A stretch of 64,000 bases of DNA, taken from positions 62,001 to 126,000 of the forward strand of contig PIZK01000001.1 in NCBI GenBank assembly GCA_002835545.1, written 5' to 3'. The notes below the pieces were generated by a model. The model had not been told where the DNA came from, searched no databases, and saw nothing but the letters and a program-made list of their open reading frames with translations. The stretch comes from Alteromonadales bacterium alter-6D02 (GTDB taxonomy: Bacteria > Pseudomonadota > Gammaproteobacteria > Enterobacterales > Psychrobiaceae). The position numbers and the translations under genes are program-made. Numbering within the stretch: position 1 is the first letter of the stretch; each line of letters opens with the position of its first letter. Below, piece by piece: positions 1-7,105 of the stretch.

Positions 1-562
1 TGTTCTCTTGACAACAAGTAAATAAAATATCGGCGATTTCGATGGCGCACTTTTGGTCTAAATTGCCAGTAGGTTCATCGGCAAAAATAAACTTGGGCTG
101 AAAAACGAGGGCCCGTGCTATGGCCACGCGTTGTTGCTCACCACCACTTAACTCACTTGGTTTATGGTTAATGCGATCATTTAGTCCAACCTTGCTTAGC
201 CAAGCGGTTGCTTTTTTTATCGCATCTTTATCGCCCCGAAGTTTTAGCGGCAACGCAACATTGTTTAATGCGGTTAACTCGGGTAATAAATGAAATTGTT
301 GGAATATAAAACCAATATCACTTCTTAATTCACTTAATGCTTTGCTTTGACCCGCATTTACATAAACACCATGTCCCGTTGACGGTTGCTCTAATCCTGA
401 TATCAGCGTTAACAAGCTCGATTTTCCTGCTCCAGAAGGTCCAGTGATAGCATATGACTCACCTTGGTGAACGGTTAAATTGAGGTTGTTAAATAAAGTG
501 ACCTGGGTATCGTTGGTTTGAAAGGACTGGCTGGCGTTTTTTAACTCAATGTAACTGGGCAT
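1..562 (-). CDS. ABC transporter ATP-binding protein, LolD/YbbA-like (3' end cut by window edge)
   Basis: The gene reads leftwards off the window; about 187 N-terminal residues are visible. It starts at the ATG at 562 (MPSYIELKNASQSF). The order of motifs is that of an ABC ATPase: Walker A GPSGAGKS near residue 40, a Q-loop FIFQQFHLLPE, the signature LSGGEQQR near 145, and Walker B FIFADEPTGNLD. The HLLPELTALNNVALPL stretch and the ATPase-only architecture are typical of the LolD/MacB/YbbA branch, which energises lipoprotein release or periplasmic substrate handling together with an FtsX-type permease. That permease would lie outside the window. The family assignment is certain; the choice between YbbA and LolD cannot be made from the visible part. 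Confidence 0.9.
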   Translation of the reverse strand, partial: MPSYIELKNASQSFQTNDTQVTLFNNLNLTVHQGESYAITGPSGAGKSSLLTLISGLEQPSTGHGVYVNAGQSKALSELRSDIGFIFQQFHLLPELTALNNVALPLKLRGDKDAIKKATAWLSKVGLNDRINHKPSELSGGEQQRVAIARALVFQPKFIFADEPTGNLDQKCAIEIADILFTCCQEN

Positions 563-805
563 AGTGTTTACTCGTGATTATCCAATGTATGGTTTAATTT
601 AATCGACGAGGTGTGAAATAGATGTGAAACGGTGAAGTAATGAATTTGGTTAAGAGTGTAAAAGGCATGCGTGACGGCGACAGGTATAAGTTTAATATCA
701 AATATATAGACTGTTTTGTAAAGCTAACTTGATAACATTTTTAGCTTATCTTTTAATCTGGTTACTCGCTCAACCTAGCATTAATTGTTAATTTGAAGTA
801 AAGTT

Positions 806-825
806 AAATGATAGCGCTGTCATTT
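806..825. promoter_or_regulatory. LacI-type palindromic operator upstream of the sugar transporter
   Basis: A 20-bp inverted repeat (AAATGATAGCGCTGTCATTT) with a central CG and one mismatched pair lies 93 bp before the transporter start. Its form (TGA-N-AGCGCT-N-TCA) is that of operators bound by LacI-family sugar regulators, known in Alteromonadales for NagR- and GluR-type regulons. No LacI-family gene is in the window. The rest of the 355-bp gap between 563 and 917 is AT-rich promoter-like DNA in which I see no gene. Confidence 0.55.
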
Positions 826-917
826 TTGTTTGATTGCGCCTGACTATATAGTGCTCAATAGCGGTTTTTAAGTACTAAGATAGTTACAATAACTACAACT
901 AACACAAGAAGAATTTT

Positions 918-2219
918 ATGGAAGCGACAGCGGAAATCGAACAAAAACCACAACATAGTATATGGCTACCTATGGTATTAGCCGGCTCGATGTTCTTTAT
1001 TTTAGGGTGTATCACTTGGCTTAACGGTGCCATTACTCCCTTTTTACAACAGATGCTTGAATTAACACCACTGCAAGCCTCTTTTATTATTTCATCGTTT
1101 TATATCGCGGTAACTATCGCTGGTATTCCTTCTGCGATGTTGATTAAGCGTGTCGGCTATAAAAATGGTATGGCAATTGGTTGTACTATTATGGCTGCCT
1201 CCGCTTTGCTATACATCCCAGCTGCTAAAATGCAGATGATTGAAATTTTCTTATTTGCACAATTGCTCATTGGTGTTGGTCAAACGGTTTTACAAACAGC
1301 GGTAAACCCGTATGTGGTTAAGATGGGCTCAGAGAAATCTGCTGCGGTACGTGTTTGTATCATGGGCTTATTAAACAAGTTTGCTGGTGTTATTGTACCA
1401 ATCGCTTTTGCTGCTGTTGTAGTAAGCGGTGTGGTTGCTGACGGAGAGCAATTATCGCAAGCGCAAAAAGATGCGATGGCAAATAGCTTAATTTTACCTT
1501 ACATTGCGATTGCTGGTTTGATTTTTGTATTTGCTTTATTTGCTAAATTTTCACCACTACCTGACCTAGTATTTGATGAAGGTGAGAGCAGTGGTAAAGG
1601 TGAAATTAAAGAAGCATTATCACATCCACACTTAGTATTAGGTGTAATCGGTATCGCGCTTTATGTAGCGGTAGAAGTTATTGCAGCCGATACAATCGGT
1701 TCATACGCTTTAGCGATTGGAATTGCGGATTATTCTGTCATGACCTCATACACAATGGCGTGTATGTTAATTGGTTATGCCATTGGTATTGCTTTGATCC
1801 CTAAATACATGTCACAACAAAATGCTTTAGTAATGTCTGGTATTGCCGGACTTGTTACAGTGGCGGCTGTTATATTGGGTTCAAATGATTCATTTGTCAT
1901 CGCTAACTTAGTCTTAGTACCATTTGGTGGTCCACAATTACCAGACCCATTACTGTGTATTGCTCTACTTGGTTTTGCTAATGCGATGGTATGGCCTGCA
2001 ATTTGGCCACTAGCGCTTGCTGGTCTAGGTCGTTTAACTGGTACTGCTTCTGGTTTATTAATCATGGGTATTGCTGGTGGTGCATTAGGCCCATTGCTTA
2101 TCGGTTTAGGTAATGTTGCTGGTTTGGGCGCTCAAGGTGCTTACGCAGTGATGATCCCAAGTTACTTATTCATCTTATTCTATGCACTTAAAGGTCATAA
2201 AATGAGAAGTTGGAAATAA
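918..2219 (+). CDS. Sugar MFS transporter, FucP/GluP type (fucose:H+ symporter family)
   Basis: Inner-membrane symporter of 433 residues with about 12 membrane segments, the usual size for the family. After a short polar N-terminus (to residue 16) the first segment carries the FILGCITWLNGAITPF stretch characteristic of FucP/GluP/NagP transporters, and the first cytoplasmic loop carries IKRVGYKNG, the MFS loop signature. The later LLGFANAMVWPAIWPLALAGLG and GIAGGALGPL stretches also match this subfamily. Likely substrates are glucose, galactose, fucose or N-acetylglucosamine; sequence alone does not decide. AGAAGAATTTT precedes the ATG. No kinase, isomerase or regulator gene lies next to it, so it is an orphan transporter, probably under the palindrome at 806-825. 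A terminator follows directly. Confidence 0.88.
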   Translation: MEATAEIEQKPQHSIWLPMVLAGSMFFILGCITWLNGAITPFLQQMLELTPLQASFIISSFYIAVTIAGIPSAMLIKRVGYKNGMAIGCTIMAASALLYIPAAKMQMIEIFLFAQLLIGVGQTVLQTAVNPYVVKMGSEKSAAVRVCIMGLLNKFAGVIVPIAFAAVVVSGVVADGEQLSQAQKDAMANSLILPYIAIAGLIFVFALFAKFSPLPDLVFDEGESSGKGEIKEALSHPHLVLGVIGIALYVAVEVIAADTIGSYALAIGIADYSVMTSYTMACMLIGYAIGIALIPKYMSQQNALVMSGIAGLVTVAAVILGSNDSFVIANLVLVPFGGPQLPDPLLCIALLGFANAMVWPAIWPLALAGLGRLTGTASGLLIMGIAGGALGPLLIGLGNVAGLGAQGAYAVMIPSYLFILFYALKGHKMRSWK

Positions 2220-2249
2220 GTTAAGGCTTATTTCATAAAGAAATATTAG

Positions 2250-2281
2250 GCCCCGTTAGTTAACGCTAGCGGGGCTTTTTT
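2250..2281 (+). terminator. Rho-independent terminator of the sugar transporter
   Basis: A GC-rich 10-bp stem (GCCCCGTTAG with CTAGCGGGGC, one G-U pair) is followed by six T, 30 bp after the transporter stop. Confidence 0.85.
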
Positions 2282-2387
2282 ATTATATATGGAGGTTCTC
2301 ACTTCAAAGCCAGCTTTTCAATGAGATCATCGCATATTTGAACAGATGGACTATACTTTAGTATAAAGGTTGATTTTGGAGCAGTGA

Positions 2388-2540
2388 ATGGGGGCGAAAC
2401 AACTTAAACGTTTGAGAAAGTTAAACAGTACTTTGCACCCTTGCAAGGTTGTTGGTCGTAGAGCGTTTGGCGTATTTAATAACGATAATTTGTCTAAGGG
2501 ATGTGACTTTGCTGGTCAATTATCCCGATGTTTAACCTAG
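2388..2540 (+). CDS. Possible 50-residue leader ORF coupled to the downstream metalloprotease-like gene
   Basis: A short ORF (begins MGAKQLKRLRKL, strongly basic) has a well-placed GGAG at 2378-2381, six bases before its ATG. It ends with TAG at 2538-2540, 10 bases inside the next gene, which itself has no recognisable ribosome binding site. The arrangement suggests translational coupling or a leader peptide. It resembles no family I recognise and could be chance. An inverted repeat, TATAC-TTTA-GTATA at 2353-2366, sits about 20 bp before it. I see nothing else in the 300-bp gap after the transporter apart from the terminator. Confidence 0.3.
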   Translation: MGAKQLKRLRKLNSTLHPCKVVGRRAFGVFNNDNLSKGCDFAGQLSRCLT

Positions 2541-3100
2541 GGCGAAAATCCACTTACCTTAAAGGCTGTGTTGTTGTCTTTATTGTACTCAGCTTGTTTC
2601 ATCATCAAACAAGTTCAGCCTTTAACCGACCAATCTATGAATATGGACAAACACTTGATCAACAAGAGACTATAGATTGGTTGTGGCAACAGGCTCAGAA
2701 ATTGTCTGGTATCGAATCGATTTACGATAGCCACAGTCCAACACACCTGCCTATCTACATTGTATCCAACCACTTCATGAGCTCTGAGATTTGTCCTACA
2801 GATCCTGAAAACTGTCGAAATTTGATGGGAGCCTATGATACTCAGGCAAAAAGGATTTTATTACTCAGCAGTTTGGTTCCGATAGAGGAAGAAATTTCAG
2901 CCTCCTTTTTAGTGCATGAATTTATGCACGCGCTGCAAAATGAAAAACGTACCGATGATGAAATGTTTGGTGATTGTTCACGTTTAAAACATTCGGAACA
3001 AGAAGCTTACCATGTACAAAATGCCTTTTTAAAATCCCAGGGAGTACTATTTACAGCAGGTTCTGGCTTGCGGATGATGTTTTGCCCGACAGAGAAGTAA
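2528..3100 (+). CDS. Secreted protein with an HExxH zinc-protease motif (DUF6647-like)
   Basis: 190 residues. Residues 1-32 form a signal peptide (basic FNLGRKSTYLKG, hydrophobic VVVFIVLSLF, small residues at the end), so the mature protein is periplasmic or secreted. Near residue 130 lies HEFMHALQ, an HExxH motif of the kind that binds zinc in metalloproteases, preceded by the hydrophobic SASFLV helix start. Four cysteines (ICPTDPENC, DCSRL, FCPTE) could form disulfides. Further downstream the EQEAYHVQNAFL stretch could supply the third zinc ligand (E or H). I do not recognise a characterised relative; the peptidase function is inferred from the motif alone. Translation may be coupled to the short upstream ORF. 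No clear terminator follows. Confidence 0.65.
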   Translation: MFNLGRKSTYLKGCVVVFIVLSLFHHQTSSAFNRPIYEYGQTLDQQETIDWLWQQAQKLSGIESIYDSHSPTHLPIYIVSNHFMSSEICPTDPENCRNLMGAYDTQAKRILLLSSLVPIEEEISASFLVHEFMHALQNEKRTDDEMFGDCSRLKHSEQEAYHVQNAFLKSQGVLFTAGSGLRMMFCPTEK

Positions 3101-3286
3101 TGACCTCGGTAGCTTTTTCCCAGTTCACTCATGGCTTTAAGCTGTGCTTTTTTTAACTTTTGGGGGGTAATGTTACTGACCATTGAACTCGCAGGGAGAT
3201 TGTGTGATTAAGGTAATGTTGCCATAACAACAGCATTTATCTTGAGTCAGCTTACCAATAGGGAAGGGTTATCAATAGAGTACAGA

Positions 3287-4072
3287 TTAATCAGTACTAA
3301 TGTGACTAACCATGTCATTGTTAATCCAAAATTGCAGACGTTTAAGTGCTTCAACAGGAACCTGCTCTTCATGACAATAGTCGGTTAATAATTCACAAGC
3401 ATGGCTAAAGTCATTGCCATCGTTAAAACTTTGCCATAACACTTGGCTGATAGGGTCAATATTGGCGAACTCTGTCAAACGTTGCTCGTTACGCCACACT
3501 AACCAGAAAACTCCAAGCGGGTAATCTTGTGCTGGAGGGGGAGCTGTATCAGTTTTTAATGCTTGCCATGACTCAACAGCATTGGTGAGCTGAGTGAACA
3601 ATCTACAACTGGGATGAAAAGTGAGTTTTATATCAGGCCACCGATCAATTTCAATGTTCGACAAAGCGTCCATTTTGGCTACCGGCTTATCTGCGGCGTC
3701 AAATGCATCTAAAAGGGTTCGTTCGAACTTTGCTAAATCAGTTAATATTGGGTGTGATGAAAATGGTCGCTGTGTGGCTAAATATTGAGGGATGTTGTGA
3801 CAAAAGTGACGCAGCGATCTAACCTTGGACGGGTAAGTGGCTACATAACCATCCACAAGCGCATCATACAGTTCATCGCCTAAATATTTACCAAGTTGCG
3901 GATGATCGTTATCAATTGTTTCACGAAGGCGCATTTTATAAGCATTTTTATAAATACCAAGGCGGGTATCTATTGTCACAGGTGGCTGGTTTATGACGTT
4001 GTCAGAAAATGAATTACTCTTTCCTTGTAAGTAATCTAAAAATTGTTGCTGGATTAATGCTAAGTCAGGCAT
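3287..4072 (-). CDS. bufC: BufC/HvfC-type partner of the RiPP iron oxidase (DUF2063)
   Basis: 261 residues, third gene of the bufferin operon, with its start overlapping the end of the oxidase gene by 8 bp. The N-terminal half (QQQFLDYLQG, then RLGIYKNAYKMRLRETIDNDHP and LRHFCHNIPQYLA) is the DUF2063 'putative DNA-binding' domain. In this setting it is known as the recognition partner that brings the precursor peptide to the DUF692 oxidase; DNA binding is not its expected role here. The C-terminal half (LGVFWLVWRNEQRLTEF) is the HvfC-type wing. Role is by family and context. No DoxX-like bufD gene follows, although that gene is often present in such operons. Confidence 0.85.
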   Translation of the reverse strand: MPDLALIQQQFLDYLQGKSNSFSDNVINQPPVTIDTRLGIYKNAYKMRLRETIDNDHPQLGKYLGDELYDALVDGYVATYPSKVRSLRHFCHNIPQYLATQRPFSSHPILTDLAKFERTLLDAFDAADKPVAKMDALSNIEIDRWPDIKLTFHPSCRLFTQLTNAVESWQALKTDTAPPPAQDYPLGVFWLVWRNEQRLTEFANIDPISQVLWQSFNDGNDFSHACELLTDYCHEEQVPVEALKRLQFWINNDMVSHISTD

Positions 4073-4928
4073 TGATGATTTCCTTATCAGAGAGCGCTAA
4101 GCTAGGGATGTGTTTCGCCGCAATTTTTCTAGCCATATCAAGTTCATTAACTAACTCATTGAGAGAAGGGATATTATCGTCACGCTCTATCATCGTGCTG
4201 ACCTTCCCTAAGCGTTGAACAGCGCTTTCATAAAGTGACCAAACTGGGTCACAGATAGGGTGGTCATGCGTGTCAATCACATAGTCGCCGTAGTCCTGAT
4301 GGCCAGCGAGGTGGATTTGTCGAACACGAGTTTTATCGATGGCATTTAGGTAATCTAAAGCGTTAAATTGATGATTACGTGCGCTAACGTAGATATTGTT
4401 GATATCAAGCAGCATGTAGCAATCGGCGCGTTGGCACACTTCGTTGTAAAAATCCCATTCTGACAATTCAGAGCTTTGATAGGTTAAATAGCTGGAAACA
4501 TTTTCGAGTAGCATCTGTTGGCCAAGAGTGTCTTGAACTTGCCGTATACGCGCTGCAATATGGTCGATAGCCTCTTCGGTATAAGGCATAGGTAACAGAT
4601 CATGACTATTGACATTGCCCGCTTGGCTAAAGCACAAATGATCGGAAATCCAACGGGGCTTTACATGGCTAATCAACTTTTTTAAGTTGGTTAGATATTG
4701 CTGATCAAGCGGGGTTACGCTGCCTACTGACATTGATACACCATGCATCACAATAGGGTATTGTTCCGCGATAGCGTCTAAATAATAGCGAGGCTTACCA
4801 CCGTCAACCATAAAATTTTCGGAGATTATTTCGAACCAGTCAACCTTGGGCTTGCTCGATAATACATCTTCGAAGTGTTGTGTTCGAAGGCCCAAACCAA
4901 AACCTAAAAAGTGATCATGATGCGTCAT
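4065..4928 (-). CDS. bufB: Multinuclear non-haem iron oxidase BufB (DUF692) modifying Cys residues of the precursor
   Basis: 287 residues, a TIM-barrel of the DUF692/MNIO family. These enzymes use two or three iron atoms and O2 to convert cysteines of a ribosomal peptide, for instance to thiooxazoles or oxazolone/thioamide pairs. Expected metal-ligand blocks are all present: VMHGVSMSVG (H), ISDHLCFSQ (D/H), LLENVSSYL (E), LLDINNIYVSA (D/N), IHLAGHQD (H), DTHDHP (D/H) and MIERDDNIP (E). The N-terminus FLGFGLGLRTQHF is the usual GxGLR start. It lies between the precursor and DUF2063 genes, all on the minus strand, with a hairpin separating it from the precursor. Cytoplasmic enzyme; the precursor is probably exported afterwards. 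Confidence 0.92.
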   Translation of the reverse strand: MTHHDHFLGFGLGLRTQHFEDVLSSKPKVDWFEIISENFMVDGGKPRYYLDAIAEQYPIVMHGVSMSVGSVTPLDQQYLTNLKKLISHVKPRWISDHLCFSQAGNVNSHDLLPMPYTEEAIDHIAARIRQVQDTLGQQMLLENVSSYLTYQSSELSEWDFYNEVCQRADCYMLLDINNIYVSARNHQFNALDYLNAIDKTRVRQIHLAGHQDYGDYVIDTHDHPICDPVWSLYESAVQRLGKVSTMIERDDNIPSLNELVNELDMARKIAAKHIPSLALSDKEIINA

Positions 4929-4945
4929 AGTCGTTACCGATAATA

Positions 4946-4983
4946 AGCATAATATAAGAAAACGAGAGTACTTATATTATGCT
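4946..4983. promoter_or_regulatory. Perfect 13-bp stem-loop between the bufferin precursor and oxidase genes
   Basis: AGCATAATATAAG at 4946-4958 is the exact reverse complement of 4971-4983, with a 12-base loop. It lies in the 86-bp gap between the precursor stop and the oxidase start. There is no long T run, so it looks more like a processing/stabilising or attenuating hairpin than a full terminator. It could set a high precursor-to-enzyme ratio. Confidence 0.6.
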
Positions 4984-5014
4984 AATAACTCCATTAATGT
5001 GGGTGGTGAATGTA

Positions 5015-5488
5015 CTAGGCGTCAGTATTACCACCAATATCCTTACATGAAGCGGCGGTTGTTGCGACAAAACCTAGCCCTTGACATGATGCCATGCCTT
5101 TACATGCGTTGGTTGCTGTTTTGCAATCATTATGGCCTTTACAGATATTAACGCCGTAACAATGTACTAAATCGACTTTGGTTGTTTTTCCTATCCAGTT
5201 ATCTTTAATGTTGCCACCGACGTCCATACAGGCTTGACTTGGCATAGCGACGAAACCGTGACCTTTACAGCTTGCCATACCTTTGCAACCATTACTTGCC
5301 GTTTTACAGTCGTTATGCCCTTTACAGGTGTTTACACCGTAGCAATGTACGAGTTCGACTGTACTACTAGCTGCTTTCGAGGCGGCGTTATTTGCAGTTG
5401 TTTCTGTAGTGGCTTGGCAGCCCATTAGGGTCGCTGCAGCCATAGCAAGGGTCGCACCACCAATTTTTGTCTTTAATTGTGAGCTCAT
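5015..5488 (-). CDS. bufA2: BufA2-like bufferin precursor with a duplicated Cys-rich core and a lipobox
   Basis: 157 residues from the ATG at 5488, chosen because AAAGGAA lies 8 bases before it; an in-frame ATG ten codons upstream has no such site. Residues 1-24 form an export signal ending LMGC, a good lipobox, so the protein may be a lipoprotein. Two copies of one Cys-rich core follow at about 44-92 and 105-153, each with six Cys in the same spacing (C-x5-C-x5-C-x6-C-x5-C-x12-C). Each opens with VHCYGVN, continues CKGHNDCKTA and CKGMASC, and closes with GG. All Cys pairs are offset by exactly 61 residues. This is the BufA2 family of periplasmic metal-binding RiPPs, thought to sequester copper or similar metals, whose members as I know them carry one core. 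It is the first gene of the bufA-bufB-bufC operon. A 7-bp inverted repeat (AAGCGAT/ATCGCTT) lies in the upstream region near 5529 and 5579. Confidence 0.85.
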   Translation of the reverse strand: MSSQLKTKIGGATLAMAAATLMGCQATTETTANNAASKAASSTVELVHCYGVNTCKGHNDCKTASNGCKGMASCKGHGFVAMPSQACMDVGGNIKDNWIGKTTKVDLVHCYGVNICKGHNDCKTATNACKGMASCQGLGFVATTAASCKDIGGNTDA

Positions 5489-5625
5489 TGAGGTATTCCT
5501 TTTGTTAGGTTCTATCATATAGACCGATTAAGCGATAAAAACTTTCACCGCTAAATAAAAAGCTTACTAGTTTAGTGTAATCGCTTTTTTTAAAATTGTA
5601 GTAATAACTCGCTACTGGTCTAGAC

Positions 5626-5694
5626 TTTCCGTTATGGAAAATAGTAACTTGCCATGTTGGAAAGTCTGTATTACATTAGTTTCCAACATGGAAA
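5626..5694. promoter_or_regulatory. Three copies of a TTTCC-N5-GGAAA palindrome before the membrane protein/regulator operon
   Basis: Sites at 5626-5640 (TTTCCGTTATGGAAA), 5649-5663 (TTGCCATGTTGGAAA, one mismatch) and 5680-5694 (TTTCCAACATGGAAA). Centres are 23 and 31 bp apart, about two and three helix turns, so bound dimers would face the same side. The last site ends 17 bp before the start codon of the downstream gene. The winged-helix protein encoded second in the operon is the obvious candidate binder. Also, 5652-5663 and 5680-5691 are perfect reverse complements, allowing a hairpin in the leader RNA. Confidence 0.6.
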
Positions 5695-5711
5695 CTAAGG
5701 AAGCGAAAAAA

Positions 5712-6194
5712 ATGACCATACCAGATAAATCAATTTCAGCAGCGGAAGCAAAGTCAGCACTCGCCGCATTAGAAAAAACAAATAGCAATTTAATCAAGAC
5801 TTGTCGTCCTCCGATTGGCCTTGCGCTAGTGGCGGCATTTTTAATCGGATTAGAAACATTGGCGATTTCATTAGGCATGGCAAGCGATGGCTGGCGATTA
5901 CTGATGTTTAGCTCAGCAATCGGTTTAGTGGTGACTTTATTTTTATGGGTCAAGTCTTTACGAAAACATGGCGTGGCCATGCAACTTTGTCCAAAAACGA
6001 CAGCGGACCGAATTTTTGGCGCGTTGCAAGCGGTGTTTGTGATTATCATGATGATCGGCTCACAGCTTTTATTTAAACAAGGCATTGAGTGGCCAAGCTA
6101 CGTTGCCGCACTGATTAATGCCGTGTTTTTATTGTATATAATGTATTATCATCCAACAGGCCGTTGGGTTGAGAAGCAAGGAGAGGGCGAATGA
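5712..6194 (+). CDS. Four-helix inner-membrane protein cotranscribed with a winged-helix regulator
   Basis: 160 residues from the ATG at 5712, chosen because AAGGAAG lies 8 bases before it. In-frame ATGs at 5634 and 5689 lie inside the palindromic operator sites and lack ribosome sites. After a soluble N-terminus (IPDKSISAAEAKSALAALEK) four hydrophobic segments are visible: PIGLALVAAFLIGLETLAIS, WRLLMFSSAIGLVVTLFLWV, IFGALQAVFVIIMMIGSQLL and YVAALINAVFLLYIMYYH. I recognise no characterised family. Its stop overlaps the start of the next gene by 4 bp (ATGA), a sign of translational coupling. Such small membrane proteins paired with an HTH gene may act as the regulator's sensor or target, but that is inference. 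Confidence 0.7.
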   Translation: MTIPDKSISAAEAKSALAALEKTNSNLIKTCRPPIGLALVAAFLIGLETLAISLGMASDGWRLLMFSSAIGLVVTLFLWVKSLRKHGVAMQLCPKTTADRIFGALQAVFVIIMMIGSQLLFKQGIEWPSYVAALINAVFLLYIMYYHPTGRWVEKQGEGE

Positions 6195-6478
6195 GCGAAG
6201 GATTTGATCCATTAATCCATGCACCAAACCGTTTAAAAGTTTGTGCGCTGCTAGAAGCAACTTCTGCGATGGAATTTAAAGCGGTTAAAGATCACCTTGA
6301 AGTGAGTGACTCCGTCTTATCTAAGCAGATAAAGCAACTGGAGGAAGTAGGTTATGTCATTGTCGAAAAGCGTCAACAAAATGGTCGAGTGTATACATGG
6401 TTACAGCTATCAACATTAGGCCGCAGCGCCTTTCGTGGCCATGTTCTAGCGCTGAAACAAATTGTTGGAGAGATGTAA
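6191..6478 (+). CDS. Winged-helix transcriptional regulator (ArsR/MarR-like, HTH_34 type)
   Basis: 95 residues, a single compact winged-helix domain: LIHAPNRLKVCALLEAT (helices 1-2), FKAVKDHLEVSDSVLSKQIK (recognition helix) and GYVIVEKRQQNGRVYTWLQL (wing). This length and pattern match stand-alone HTH_34/'transcriptional regulator' proteins that act as dimers. There is no sensor domain and no conserved metal-binding Cys motif, so its signal is unknown. It overlaps the preceding membrane-protein gene by 4 bp. It probably represses its own operon through the three TTTCC-N5-GGAAA sites upstream; that is inferred from position, not shown. Confidence 0.85.
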   Translation: MSEGFDPLIHAPNRLKVCALLEATSAMEFKAVKDHLEVSDSVLSKQIKQLEEVGYVIVEKRQQNGRVYTWLQLSTLGRSAFRGHVLALKQIVGEM

Positions 6479-6482
6479 GGGG

Positions 6483-6941
6483 CTAAATAAGATAAGCTAG
6501 CCCGAACGCGAATAAAATAGCGCCTGTCACCTTACTAAACGCTGCCCATGGCAGCGTTTTTTCTAATATAACCCAGAAGGTTAGAATGATGATGGCTGTT
6601 ATGCTCATCACGCCAGTGACAAATAGCGATGACCATTGCTATAACCCTGCGCCCATCAGTAAAGCCCCGGTAAAATATTGGTTATTATTGACCATCATCG
6701 CAAATAACAGTGCAGCATGATGCAACCCCCACTGACACAAAGTGATAGCCGCTGAAAATAACAGGCACATGAATAAATAACCGACAAAAAAATAGTGGGC
6801 AGGGTTATATGTAGGCTTGTCTTTAGGCGATAGTCTACTGATAAATAGCGTGATCGAGGTTGCAGAGGGGAGCATCACACCTATCATCTCATCGTGTCCA
6901 TAAAGTGTGTTAATGAGGAGGAGGCATTTCTTTATCGTCAT
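6483..6941 (-). pseudogene. Decayed DUF2182 predicted metal-binding membrane protein
   Basis: Two in-frame blocks of one family are separated by a stop (TAG at 6639-6641). The first (6642-6941) holds VMLPSATSITLFISRLS, YFFVGYLFMCLLFSAAI, QWGLHHAALLFAMMV and GALLMGAGL, which follow the N-terminal half of DUF2182 proteins. The second (6483-6638) holds SLFVTGVMSI, LTFWVILEKTLPWAA and GAILFAFGLAYL, its C-terminal end. The family's central region with its Cys-containing motif (about 50 residues) is missing between them. Tyr of the conserved GAGLYQ is the stop codon. The apparent start codon at 6939-6941 lies inside a dispersed repeat, so the real N-terminus is also lost. No longer functional. Confidence 0.7.
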
Positions 6942-7033
6942 CCTGAAAGTGTTTTATTCAGGATCTCGTTGTTTGGTTTGGGGGAGTGTTAGCAGTAAAG
7001 TGAAATCCTGGCTAAAAGCCTGCCGGACTGACA
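6934..7033 (+). repeat. Dispersed ~100-bp hairpin repeat (REP/MITE-like), single diverged copy
   Basis: Starts ATCGTCATCCTGAAAG and ends GCCTGCCGGACTGAC. It shares the ends and both small hairpins (TCCTGAA...TTCAGGA; CCGGC-type) of the 110-bp tandem units at 52921-54008; the middle is diverged. It abuts the 5' end of the DUF2182 pseudogene. Confidence 0.75.
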
Positions 7034-7054
7034 AAGATTGAGATATTAGCGTAT

Positions 7055-7088
7055 AAAAAAGCCCTTATCACCAAGGTGATAAGGGCTT
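7055..7088 (-). terminator. Rho-independent terminator of the S9 peptidase gene
   Basis: Perfect 12-bp stem GCCCTTATCACC/GGTGATAAGGGC (7061-7072, 7075-7086) with six T on the minus strand, 18 bp after the stop codon of the peptidase gene. Confidence 0.9.
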
Positions 7089-7105
7089 GTCGACGTAAAA
7101 AAGAA

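Noticed and set aside
5612-6085. 157-codon ORF on the minus strand
   Set aside because: Shadow of the membrane-protein gene at 5712-6194, which has a ribosome site, operator and coupled partner.
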